This document shows positions 10,016 to 17,461 of a stretch of DNA of 33,272 nucleotides, in pieces. Position 1 is the stretch's first letter, and every line of letters begins with the position of its first letter. Under the pieces are notes generated by a model. The model was not told where the DNA came from. It ran no database searches and saw only the letters and a program-made list of their open reading frames with translations. A program made the translations under genes and the position numbers. Source of the stretch: Plesiocystis pacifica SIR-1 (GTDB lineage Bacteria; Myxococcota_A; Polyangia; Nannocystales; Nannocystaceae). The stretch lies in assembly GCF_000170895.1 (NCBI RefSeq), contig NZ_ABCS01000107.1, positions 1 to 33,272 of the forward strand, given 5' to 3'.

Positions 10016-11506
10016 ATGTCCAAGACCACCTCATGTTCCCGCCGCCGAATGCTCGCAGGCCTCGGCGGCCTGGTCGGCGCCGCAGCCCTCGGCGCCGCCC
10101 TCCCCCCTCGCCGCGCGGCGGCCGAAGAGACCGACACCACCGTCGACCCCGCGGATCGGCGCTTGCTCTTCGTCGTCTGCGCCAGCGGAGGCGCGAGCTT
10201 GATCGACAGCTTCCTGCCCGTGAGCGTCGACGAGGTCCCGGACGGGGTCGACGCGTCGACCCTCAACGTCTACCCCAGCGAGCTCATCGCCCAGCCCGGC
10301 GCGAGCACCATCCGCTGCGTCCGGCCCATCCCCGACACCAGCTTCCTGACCCCCGGCTACGCCATCGAGACCTTCCTCGAAGCGCACTACGAGTCGATGA
10401 CGGTGCTCACCCACGAGGTGACCTCGGTCAACCACAACGTCGCGCAGAAGCGGGCGATGACCGGCGCGGGGATCAACGGCGGGCGCACCATCGCCGAAGC
10501 CGTCAGCGCGCGCTACGGCCTCGGCATGCCCCTGGCGAACTGCAACATGGGCTACGACGGCTACCTCGAGCCGGGGACCGACCGCTACCTGCCGAGCCAC
10601 GCCCGCGCCGAGGTCATCCTCAACCCGCGCACCTACGCCCTCTCGACCCACGGCAGCCGCGGGATCACCAGCCCCCTCGACGAGGCGAGCTTCGAGCGGG
10701 TCCGAGCCGCGCGCGGCCGCCTCGATCAGGTCTCGCCCTTCGGGATCACCTACCGCGACTCGCCCCTGCGTCAGGACTACGTCCGCGCCCGGGACGAGGT
10801 CGGTCCGCAGCTCGAGTCGATGGACGCGATCACCAAGCTCATGCTGCTCGACGCGGACGGGCCCGAGGCCGCGCAGCTCGGGCTCTCGCCCATGCTCGAC
10901 ACCCTCCGCGCGACCTTCCCCCAGCTCGACAGCGACATCTGGCAGCAGCAGAGCGCCCTGTCCTTCCTGCTGAGCTTCTTCGGGCTCAGCTGCGCCAACA
11001 CCGTGGCGCTCGAGTTCAACCCCAGCTTCGAGGGCGATGATCTGGTCGGCGCGCCGCTGGCCTTCGACTACTCCCACGTGCTCCACCGCCCCTCGCAGAG
11101 CGTCATGTGGGGGCGGACCCTCCAGGTCGTCGACGGGCTCGTCAAGCTGCTCCAGTCCTTCGACTACCTCGGCGACCCGGCGCTCGGGAAGATGTGGGAT
11201 CGCAGCTTGATCTACGTCGCCACGGACTTTGGCCGGGACAAGAACCGCCCCTTTGGCTCGGAGATGTTCGGCACCGGCCACCACCTCAACAACGGCTCGC
11301 TGCTGCTCTCGCCCATGCTCCAGGGCAACCGCGTGTTCGGAGGCGTCGACCCCAGCACCTTGCTGACCTACGGCTTCGACCGCCAGACCGGGGCGCCGGA
11401 GCCCGGCACGCTGATGCGCGAGGGGGACGTCTACAGCCTCGTCGCGCAGGCCATGGGCGTCGACTTCCCGGGACGCCGGGACATGTCCGCCGTGCTCGCG
11501 GGCTGA
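10016..11506 (+). CDS. Tat-exported DUF1501 family protein
   Basis: A 496-residue protein with a twin-arginine signal (SRRRMLAGLGGLVGAAALGAAL, Ala-rich cleavage region). The fold pattern is that of DUF1501, a sulfatase/alkaline-phosphatase-like family: N-terminal LLFVVCASGGASLIDSFLP, middle TSVNHNVAQKRAMTGAG, and the C-terminal block TDFGRDKNR followed by GTGHHLNNGSLLLSP. The Tat signal suggests folding with a cofactor in the cytoplasm before export. It is the third gene of an operon with the DUF1588-type cytochrome and the interrupted lipoprotein, starting 11 bases after the latter. The partnership of cytochrome-like and DUF1501 proteins is common, but the reaction is unknown. Confidence 0.84.
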   Translation: MSKTTSCSRRRMLAGLGGLVGAAALGAALPPRRAAAEETDTTVDPADRRLLFVVCASGGASLIDSFLPVSVDEVPDGVDASTLNVYPSELIAQPGASTIRCVRPIPDTSFLTPGYAIETFLEAHYESMTVLTHEVTSVNHNVAQKRAMTGAGINGGRTIAEAVSARYGLGMPLANCNMGYDGYLEPGTDRYLPSHARAEVILNPRTYALSTHGSRGITSPLDEASFERVRAARGRLDQVSPFGITYRDSPLRQDYVRARDEVGPQLESMDAITKLMLLDADGPEAAQLGLSPMLDTLRATFPQLDSDIWQQQSALSFLLSFFGLSCANTVALEFNPSFEGDDLVGAPLAFDYSHVLHRPSQSVMWGRTLQVVDGLVKLLQSFDYLGDPALGKMWDRSLIYVATDFGRDKNRPFGSEMFGTGHHLNNGSLLLSPMLQGNRVFGGVDPSTLLTYGFDRQTGAPEPGTLMREGDVYSLVAQAMGVDFPGRRDMSAVLAG

Positions 11507-11518
11507 GCGCGCCTGCCC

Positions 11519-11540
11519 CCCCGCTCCGTCAGGAGCGGGG
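11519..11540 (+). terminator. Putative terminator hairpin after the DUF1501 gene
   Basis: A 9-bp GC-rich stem, CCCCGCTCC / GGAGCGGGG, with a GTCA tetraloop, 13 bases after the stop. Only a weak T tract follows. It separates the exported-protein operon from the P450 gene. Confidence 0.6.
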
Positions 11541-11569
11541 CGGCCTTGACCTGCACCGCGCGCTGATGG

Positions 11570-13018
11570 ATGAACGAGCATGGCCTGCCCGTCGTGATCG
11601 CAGCCTGCCTCGCCGCTCCGGCGGCTTACCTTGGCGCGTTGGCGGCCATCAACGGCTGGCGCCGCCCCGGCGAGCCGCCGCTGATCCGCGGGGCCGTGCC
11701 CTACCTCGGCGCCGCCCTGCCCTTTGGCCGCGACGCGATGCGCTTCCTCGACGGGCTGCGGGCCGAGCACGGCGAGCTCTTCACGGTGTTCATCGGCGGC
11801 CGGCGCATGACCTTCGCCCTCGACCCCATGGCGGTCCCGGCCCTGCTCAAGGCCAAGCAGCTGAGCTTCGCCCCCGTCGCCGACGAGGTCGTCGACCTGG
11901 CCTTCGCCCTGCCCAAGGTCCGCGAGTACGCGGCCATCCACGCGCTCGAGCGCGCGTCCAAGGACTTCCTCAAGGGCGCCGCGCTCAGCCCCCTGACCGC
12001 GCGCATGGAGGCGCAGCTCGACGCGCTGCTGCCCGAGTACGTCGACGCCCTGACCCCCGCGGGCCAGGGCCACGCCGAGGCCGACCTCTACCGCTTCATC
12101 TGGGACCTGATGTTCGCCGCGGGCACGGACGCGCTCTACGGCCAGGGCGTGGCCACCCCCGCGCTGTCCAAGGCCTTCGACGACTTCGACCAGGCCTTCC
12201 CGCTGATGCTCGCCCGCGTCCCGGACTTCATCGTCCGCGAGGGCATCGCCGGGCGCGAGTTCCTGGTCGCGCCGATGGCCGCGTCGACCGGGCCCGAGGC
12301 CCCGGCGCAGAGCGAGTGGATGGCCAAGCGCGCCGAGATCATGGCCGCCGAGGACCCCGAGTTCCGCGGCCGCATCCAGGTCTCCGTGCTGTGGGCCGCC
12401 CACGCCAACACCATCCCCGCGACCTTCTGGGCCGTCGCGCACCTGCTGCGCCACCCCGAGGCCCTCGCGGCCGTGCGCGCCGAGCTCGAGGCCTCCGAGG
12501 GGCTGCGCGCCGGCGACCGCAGCACCGCGACCCTCGACCAGCTGCGCCACCTCGACTCTGCGATCCGCGAGTCCCTGCGCCTGTCCTCGGGCTCGCTGAC
12601 CCTGCGCCTGGCCGCCGAGGACTGCGAGCTCGAGCTGCCCACGGGGCGCTTTCGCCTGCGCAAGGACGACCAGGTCGCCATCGCCCCCTTCTTGACCCAC
12701 CGCGACCCCGAGATTTTCCCGGACCCCGAGGCCTACCAGCACGACCGCTTCTACGTCGAAAAGGGCGTCAAGCAGTTCTTCAAGGCCGGCAAGCGCGTGC
12801 CCATGCCGCTGATGCCCTTCGGCGCCGGGGTCAGCATGTGCCCGGGTCGCTTCTTCGCCGTCAACGAGATCAAGCTGTGCGTGACGCTGCTGCTCTCGCG
12901 CTACGATCTCGAGCTCGTCGACGACGGCCCGCTCCCGAGCTACGACCTCAGCCGCGTGGGCCTGGGCATCTACCCGCCCAGCCAGGACGTCCGCGTGCGC
13001 ATCACGGCGCGCAGCTAG
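11570..13018 (+). CDS. Membrane-anchored cytochrome P450 resembling animal CYP7/CYP8
   Basis: A 482-residue P450 with an N-terminal hydrophobic anchor (about 5-26), unusual for bacteria, followed by GEPPLIRGAVPYLGAALPFG. The heme loop is PFGAGVSMCPGR (proximal Cys424), the ExxR motif is E334-S-L-R337, and the I-helix reads LWAAHANTIPATFW with Asn280 where most P450s have an acidic residue before Thr. That I-helix, the GEPPL...PYLG entry, ESLRLSSGSL and RKDDQVAIAPFLTHRDPEIF closely recall vertebrate CYP7A1 and CYP8, which hydroxylate sterols and bile-acid precursors or isomerise prostaglandin H2. A sterol or oxylipin substrate is therefore a reasonable inference. Redox partners are not encoded nearby. 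Length, motifs and anchor all fit a microsomal-type P450. Confidence 0.9.
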   Translation: MNEHGLPVVIAACLAAPAAYLGALAAINGWRRPGEPPLIRGAVPYLGAALPFGRDAMRFLDGLRAEHGELFTVFIGGRRMTFALDPMAVPALLKAKQLSFAPVADEVVDLAFALPKVREYAAIHALERASKDFLKGAALSPLTARMEAQLDALLPEYVDALTPAGQGHAEADLYRFIWDLMFAAGTDALYGQGVATPALSKAFDDFDQAFPLMLARVPDFIVREGIAGREFLVAPMAASTGPEAPAQSEWMAKRAEIMAAEDPEFRGRIQVSVLWAAHANTIPATFWAVAHLLRHPEALAAVRAELEASEGLRAGDRSTATLDQLRHLDSAIRESLRLSSGSLTLRLAAEDCELELPTGRFRLRKDDQVAIAPFLTHRDPEIFPDPEAYQHDRFYVEKGVKQFFKAGKRVPMPLMPFGAGVSMCPGRFFAVNEIKLCVTLLLSRYDLELVDDGPLPSYDLSRVGLGIYPPSQDVRVRITARS

Positions 13019-13037
13019 AGCAGGCTGGCCGTGGCCG

Positions 13038-13463
13038 TCACGGCGCCGGCTCGACCGAGACGAAGGCGTGGAAGCGATCGCTCTTCCCGAAGGACTTCGA
13101 GCGCGGGTTGCTAAAGGCGCTAAAGCGCAGGAGGGTCCCGTCGCGGGTGAAGGCGAGGTCGGCGGCCCAGTCGTCGGTCTGGCTCCACCCGCTCGCGCGC
13201 ATCCACTCGACGACGCGCTGCATCCCCGCGTCGATGTCGTTCGAGTCCACGCGGAAGTTCACGTGGGCCTGGTTGACCGGATCAGGCACGGCGCCGCTGT
13301 CTTCCGCGGCGCAAAACACCAGCTCGGCGGGTAGATGCTCCGCGACGGGCCCAAAGCCCTCGGGGGGCGGGCCCTCGGGGCACACGTCCACGCCGCAAGC
13401 GCTCAGGCCGAGGCTGAAGATGGACGCGAGGCACAGCGTTGGCAGCTCGAGAGATCGACTCAC
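13038..13463 (-). CDS. Small lipoprotein
   Basis: A 141-residue protein when started at GTG 13463, which gives a compact signal peptide ending in the lipobox LSAC. An ATG at 13535 in the same frame would add 24 residues before the signal peptide. The mature part is hydrophilic with a beta-rich C-terminus (HVNFRV, LAFTRDGTLLRFSAFS, FHAFVSVEP) and is not a family I recognise. It converges on the P450 gene, 19 bases away. The frame stays open far upstream, but that is antisense to other genes. Confidence 0.68.
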   Translation of the reverse strand: MSRSLELPTLCLASIFSLGLSACGVDVCPEGPPPEGFGPVAEHLPAELVFCAAEDSGAVPDPVNQAHVNFRVDSNDIDAGMQRVVEWMRASGWSQTDDWAADLAFTRDGTLLRFSAFSNPRSKSFGKSDRFHAFVSVEPAP

Positions 13464-13597
13464 CCGACCCGGCCTAGCGCCGGTCCATGGGGGAGACAAG
13501 GCGATCGGGCCCCCGAGTCGCTTTTTGACATCCATCTGAACGGGAGTGGACAGCGGCTGGACACCCGATGTCCGGTGAGCGTCGTGCCAGTCGCCCT

Positions 13598-14068
13598 TCA
13601 AGCCCGCGGCAGGCGGACCTCGCGAATCGTCCCGGCCTCGGCGTCGACGAGCAGCACGCCCGCGCACTCCGGGTAGGCGAGGGCGTACTCGATCACCTGC
13701 CGCCGGGTATGCCGATTGTTCAGGCTGCCCGCCTTGCTCGTGCCCTTGAACTCCGCGATGTAGCGTCGACGCCTGCGCTCGACGAGGGCGTCGGCGCGCA
13801 CGCTGAAGCGGCGCAGCTCGCCGTCGACGAGCAGCTCGGACTCGCCCTCGAGCTCCGTCTCGAGCACCCGGTAGCCCGCCCGCTCGAGCACCCGCGCCCC
13901 CTTTTGCTCGCCGCGCACGCCGAGCTTGCGGCTGCGCCGGGTCTGGGCCCGCTCGGACCGCCGCGCCCACCACCGCGCCAGCCGCAGCCCCAAGCCCAGG
14001 CCCAGCAGCGCCAGGCCCAGGGCCAGCGCGAGCAAAAGCTCGGGGGAGAGCTCGGCGAGGAAGGGCAC
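13598..14068 (-). CDS. Membrane-anchored PD-(D/E)XK nuclease-like protein
   Basis: A 156-residue protein with one N-terminal membrane helix (about 10-32), a basic stretch, and a soluble domain. The domain starts GVRGEQKGARVLERAGYRVL, like UPF0102/Holliday-resolvase-type nucleases, and has a candidate catalytic set: E54, D93 (RADALVE), E106-F-K108 (YIAEFKG) and Q124 (RRQVIEYAL). This order (E, D, ExK, Q) is that of the PD-(D/E)XK fold; the assignment rests on motif order alone. The role could be nucleic-acid cleavage at the membrane or a domain that has lost activity. The start is GTG at 14068, directly divergent from the NlpC/P60 gene. Confidence 0.68.
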   Translation of the reverse strand: MPFLAELSPELLLALALGLALLGLGLGLRLARWWARRSERAQTRRSRKLGVRGEQKGARVLERAGYRVLETELEGESELLVDGELRRFSVRADALVERRRRRYIAEFKGTSKAGSLNNRHTRRQVIEYALAYPECAGVLLVDAEAGTIREVRLPRA

Positions 14069-14165
14069 GGCTCCAGACTAACAGCGTGCGCCGTGTTATT
14101 GCTGCCCCGTGCCGCCTGCCGACCACCGGGGAATCCGCGCGCTCGCCCGCGCGTCTGGGCCCACG

Positions 14166-15644
14166 ATGGTCTCCGGCCGGCGCACCTCCCCTGCACCCGT
14201 CCTCGCTCCGTCCTGGAGCCTGGTCGTCCTGGGCCTGAGCTGGGCGCTCGGCAGCGGCTGCACCACCCCGGGGTTGACCGTCGAGGGCGGCGAGACCGAG
14301 CCGCGCGACGGCGAGGTCGCGCCCGCGCCCGCGCCCGCGTCGAGCTGCGCCGCCGCGCCCATCCCCGAGACCCGAGCCCCCGACGTGCGCCCCGAATACG
14401 ACACCGCCGACTTCTGGCTCGCCCGCTTCGACCCCGAGGCCATCGACGGGGAGCTCCTCGACCCGGCCGTCCGCGACGCCCTCGCCCGCCAGGTCGCGTC
14501 GCTCCCGGGCGGGTGGCGAGACCCCCTCGACCCCGGGGTCGCCGCGGCCGAGCTCGTCGACGCCGAGCTCGGCGAGCGCATGACCTGGCTGCGCGAGCGG
14601 GTCGACTCGGGCAAGTACATCGAGGGCGAGGCCGGGGTCCTCGACGAAGCCCGCGGCCACATCCGCGCCGCCCGGAGCCGCGCGGACGACCCCCACGCCC
14701 CCGCCGGCACCCTCCACCTCGTGACCCGCGAGACCACCCTGTGGTGCATCCCCAGCGCCCGCGGGCTGTTCACCGAGCCCGTCGATCCGGACTTCGATCG
14801 CAACAAGTGCAGCTCCCTGCACATGGGCGAGCTGGTCCGCGCCATCGCCAGCACCCCCGAAGACGAGGCCGGCACGCGCTGGACCTACGTCGAGGCCGGC
14901 TACTCCGTCGGCTGGGTCCAGACCGTGGCCGGCGCGAACGAGGGCGCCCCCCTGGGCCCCGCCATGGAGCTCGCCGAGGCCAGGGCCTGGCTCGACGCGC
15001 CCTCGGCTCACGTGTTCGCCGACCACGACTCGCTCCGCGCGGGCGCCCGCTTCCCCCTCGACCCCGAGGCCAAGGCCGACCCCGACAAAGGGCTCGCCGT
15101 CCGCCTGCCCGCCGCCGGAGGCGAGGGCTTCGTCCGCGCGCGGCTGCCCGCGGGGCTCCACGCCGGCGAGGCCCCCCTGCCCTTCAGCCGCCGCAACGTC
15201 CTGACCCAGGCCTTCAGCCAGCTCGACCAGCCCTACGGCTGGGGCGGCCGCGGAGGCCACCGCGACTGCTCGCGCTACCTCAAGGACCTGTTCGCCCAGT
15301 TCGGCGTGCTCTTGCCCCGCAGCTCCGGCGCCCAGGCCAAGCTCGGCCGGCGCAGCGAAGACGTCAGCGCGCTCGGGGAGCAGGCCAAGCGCGCGGCCAT
15401 CCGCGCGGCCAACGAGGAGGGCATCGTGCTGCTCTACATGCCGGGCCACATCATGCTCTACCTCGGCGAGGACGGCGGCCACGACTACGCCATCTCGGCG
15501 CTGAGCGAGTACCTCGAGCCCTGCACCGGCGGGGACGACAGCATCCACAAGCTCGACCGGGTCGGCGTGACCACCCTCGAGCTCGGCCGCGGCAGCGAGC
15601 GCCGGGCCTTCATCGAGCGCATTTCCAGGATCGCGGTCTTTTGA
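14166..15644 (+). CDS. NlpC/P60 (C40) peptidase lipoprotein with SH3-like region
   Basis: A 492-residue protein. ATG 14166 gives a signal peptide ending at the lipobox-like GSGC; a GTG at 14109 would add 19 residues. The middle section (about 165-280) has SH3b-like strands (LHLVTRETTLWCIPS, WTYVEAGYSVGWVQT). The C-terminus is an NlpC/P60 cysteine peptidase: GGHRDCSRYLKDLF with nucleophile Cys368, PGHIMLYLGE with His428, and a third polar candidate His439. The layout (lipoprotein, SH3 domains, C40) is that of gamma-D-glutamyl-diamino-acid endopeptidases acting on cell-wall peptides. The last codons run into the tandem hairpin repeat that follows. Confidence 0.85.
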   Translation: MVSGRRTSPAPVLAPSWSLVVLGLSWALGSGCTTPGLTVEGGETEPRDGEVAPAPAPASSCAAAPIPETRAPDVRPEYDTADFWLARFDPEAIDGELLDPAVRDALARQVASLPGGWRDPLDPGVAAAELVDAELGERMTWLRERVDSGKYIEGEAGVLDEARGHIRAARSRADDPHAPAGTLHLVTRETTLWCIPSARGLFTEPVDPDFDRNKCSSLHMGELVRAIASTPEDEAGTRWTYVEAGYSVGWVQTVAGANEGAPLGPAMELAEARAWLDAPSAHVFADHDSLRAGARFPLDPEAKADPDKGLAVRLPAAGGEGFVRARLPAGLHAGEAPLPFSRRNVLTQAFSQLDQPYGWGGRGGHRDCSRYLKDLFAQFGVLLPRSSGAQAKLGRRSEDVSALGEQAKRAAIRAANEEGIVLLYMPGHIMLYLGEDGGHDYAISALSEYLEPCTGGDDSIHKLDRVGVTTLELGRGSERRAFIERISRIAVF

Positions 15645-15739
15645 ACCGCTTGGGCGGATCGCGGTCTCTTGACCGCTCGGGCGGATAGCGGTCTTTCGAA
15701 TCGCTAGAACGAATCGCGGTGTTCGAGCCGCTATTTTTC
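15628..15739. repeat. Four tandem imperfect hairpin repeats, 27-29 bp each
   Basis: Units begin at 15628, 15656, 15683 and 15711. The first three open GGAT(C/A)GCGGTCT and the fourth opens GAATCGCGGT. Each has a short stem, for example GCGGTC-TCTT-GACCGC in unit 2 and GCGG ... CCGC in units 1 and 4. The first unit overlaps the last codons and stop of the NlpC/P60 gene; the last abuts the 3' end of the convergent YEATS gene. They may serve as a bidirectional terminator array. Confidence 0.7.
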
Positions 15740-15760
15740 GAGCTGCTATTTTTCGAGCTG
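15731..15760. repeat. 15-bp direct duplication covering the YEATS gene stop codon
   Basis: CTATTTTTCGAGCTG occurs twice in a row (15731-15745 and 15746-15760). On the minus strand each copy reads Gln-Leu-Glu-Lys-stop, so the end of the YEATS gene has been duplicated just past its own stop. Confidence 0.8.
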
Positions 15761-16129
15761 CCTGGCCACCGGGACCTCGACGTAGTTGTCGCCCGTGTCC
15801 TCCGGCAAGCTAAAGCGCAGGTAGTAGCGGGTCCGCGCCCGGCCGCCGTCGACGAGCTCGAACTCGACCTCGATGTCGAACATCCCCCACACCCACAGGG
15901 TCAGCTCGAACTGCGAGGCCCGGTTGGTCTGACGGTGCACGGGGTTGCGGAAGCTCGGGTGCAGCTCGTAGGTCACCGCCTCGACGCGGCGCAGCTCCTC
16001 GTCGCTGCCGTCGACGTAGACCCGCACGTTGTAGTGCTCCATCCCGCCCGCGCGGACCCGGCGGTAGCGGATCTTGCCCTCGCCGCTGCGCACGAACTCG
16101 CTGCGCACGGTCACGTCCAGCCTGCTCAT
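15746..16129 (-). CDS. Prokaryotic YEATS (pYEATS) domain protein
   Basis: A 127-residue single-domain protein. It has the YEATS beta-sandwich signature: YNVRVYVDGSDEELRRVEAV (33-52), YELHPSFRNPV (54-64), FELTLWVWGMFDIEVEF (74-90). Eukaryotic YEATS domains read acylated lysines; positions equivalent to their pocket (His57, Ser59, Phe60, Trp81) look conserved. Prokaryotic YEATS domains are known mostly as parts of predicted conflict or signalling systems tied to membrane effectors. Its ATG overlaps the stop of the two-TM gene by four bases (ATGA, 16126-16129), so the two are translationally coupled. Family call is from motif pattern; ligand unknown. Confidence 0.78.
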   Translation of the reverse strand: MSRLDVTVRSEFVRSGEGKIRYRRVRAGGMEHYNVRVYVDGSDEELRRVEAVTYELHPSFRNPVHRQTNRASQFELTLWVWGMFDIEVEFELVDGGRARTRYYLRFSLPEDTGDNYVEVPVARQLEK

Positions 16130-17400
16130 CGAGCACCTCCCTCGCGGCGCGTCGGCCCGGTCTTGCGGCGCTGGACCGCGACGATGCCCGAGACGCCCTC
16201 GGGGGCGACGTCGAGCTCCCCCTCGTCGAGCACGGGCAAGCCGTGGAGGACGGTCGCCGGGTTCCCGCTCGCTCCCCCAGCCTCGCCGAGGGGAACCTCG
16301 CCGGCCAACGGGGGCGGGAGCTCGCCGTCCGCGTCCATGGTCTCGAACACGCTGGGCCTGGCGGGAGCCTCGAGCTCGACCGGCGCGGCCTCCTCTCCCT
16401 GTTCTTCCTGTTCTTCAGGGACCTCGCTCTCGTCTTCGAACGCCTCTGCGTCGTCGTCATCCCCGAGAGCTTCCAGACCGAACTGCGCGCCGTCCCCCAG
16501 GATGACCTCCTTGGCGACCGCTCCCGCGTCCGCGAGCTCGGCCGAGCGGCTGAAGGTCGGCGCCCCCGGGGCCGTGGCCGCGGCGGGCTTGGGCGCCGCC
16601 GCCGGGACGGGGGTCGGGCTCGGGACCGCCGCGGGAGGCGCCGGGACTGGCCTGGCCTCCGGCAGCTGCGCGAAAGAGCCAGCCTCGTCGGCCTGGGACC
16701 TCGCCACCTTCGCCCGCTTGCGCTCGACCGCCGGCGGCTCGGCGCTCTGTGTCGTCGCCTCGAGCTCCCGCGCCGCCCGGGCGCTCGCCGAGGGCGCGAT
16801 GACCTCGAGCTTACCGGACGCGGCCTCGCCCTCGGGCAGCTCGCGCAGGCGTCGAACTTCGGACAGCGCGACGGCGATGGAGGTGTCGTCCACGGCCTCC
16901 TCGGCCTCCTCCCCGAGGCTGCCGTCGCCGTCGACCTCGTTTTGGGGCTCGGCGTCCCGGGCCACCTTGCGCAGGTCGGCGAGGGCGCGGTCGAGGGCCT
17001 CGACGTCGTACTGGCGCTTGCCGTGCACCGCCTCGCGGATGTGCACGCCCACGGTGTCGATGCGCAGCAGCAGATCCTCGAGGTCGTGCTTTTTCTTGGC
17101 GTGGTTGGCCGCTCGGTTCGGCGCGTCGGAGCGCTCTTCGATCAGCTTGGAGATCGAGGTCCCCAGGGCGCACACCAGGTTGAAGCCGAAGGCGACGGTC
17201 TGGGCGACGTCCTCGAGGGAGCCCGCGGCCACGGCCGCCAAGGTCGTGATCCCCGCGAGCCCGAGGGTCACGGTGCTGACCCGCTTGTTGCGACGGATCG
17301 TCCCCTTGCGCGCCACCTCGTGGAGCAGCGCGTAGCGCTTGACGTCGACCCACAGCCGGCGGGTCGAGAGCAGCTTGGCCTCGGCGGTGAACAGATCCAT
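16126..17400 (-). CDS. SLATT-like two-TM protein with long acidic, proline-rich tail
   Basis: A 424-residue protein started at ATG 17400. A short amphipathic N-terminus is followed by two membrane helices (about 41-60 and 65-86) and a helical segment (SKLIEERSDAPNRAANHAKK, then DLEDLLLRIDTVGVHIREA). This order resembles the SLATT family, two-TM effectors predicted to form pores or channels in nucleotide-triggered defence systems. From about residue 150 the chain is low-complexity: acidic, then Pro/Ala-rich, then acidic again, ending in a basic tail (AVQRRKTGPTRREGG). It is followed by the YEATS gene with a four-base overlap. Two-TM topology is clear; the SLATT label is a judgement. No nucleotide cyclase or SLOG sensor gene is present in the window. 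Confidence 0.68.
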   Translation of the reverse strand: MDLFTAEAKLLSTRRLWVDVKRYALLHEVARKGTIRRNKRVSTVTLGLAGITTLAAVAAGSLEDVAQTVAFGFNLVCALGTSISKLIEERSDAPNRAANHAKKKHDLEDLLLRIDTVGVHIREAVHGKRQYDVEALDRALADLRKVARDAEPQNEVDGDGSLGEEAEEAVDDTSIAVALSEVRRLRELPEGEAASGKLEVIAPSASARAARELEATTQSAEPPAVERKRAKVARSQADEAGSFAQLPEARPVPAPPAAVPSPTPVPAAAPKPAAATAPGAPTFSRSAELADAGAVAKEVILGDGAQFGLEALGDDDDAEAFEDESEVPEEQEEQGEEAAPVELEAPARPSVFETMDADGELPPPLAGEVPLGEAGGASGNPATVLHGLPVLDEGELDVAPEGVSGIVAVQRRKTGPTRREGGAR

Positions 17401-17461
17401 CGCGCTCGCCGCAGTATACGCCGGTGCGGGCCTGCCGCGCCTCGAAGCTTGGAAAAGGCGC

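Noticed and set aside
10031..12742. 900-codon minus-strand open frame
   Set aside because: Antisense to the DUF1501 and P450 genes, both of which have clear motifs; low-complexity composition.
13464..15548. Long minus-strand open frame running upstream of the small lipoprotein
   Set aside because: Ala/Gly/Arg-rich composition and full antisense overlap with the NlpC/P60 gene; it is a high-GC artefact.
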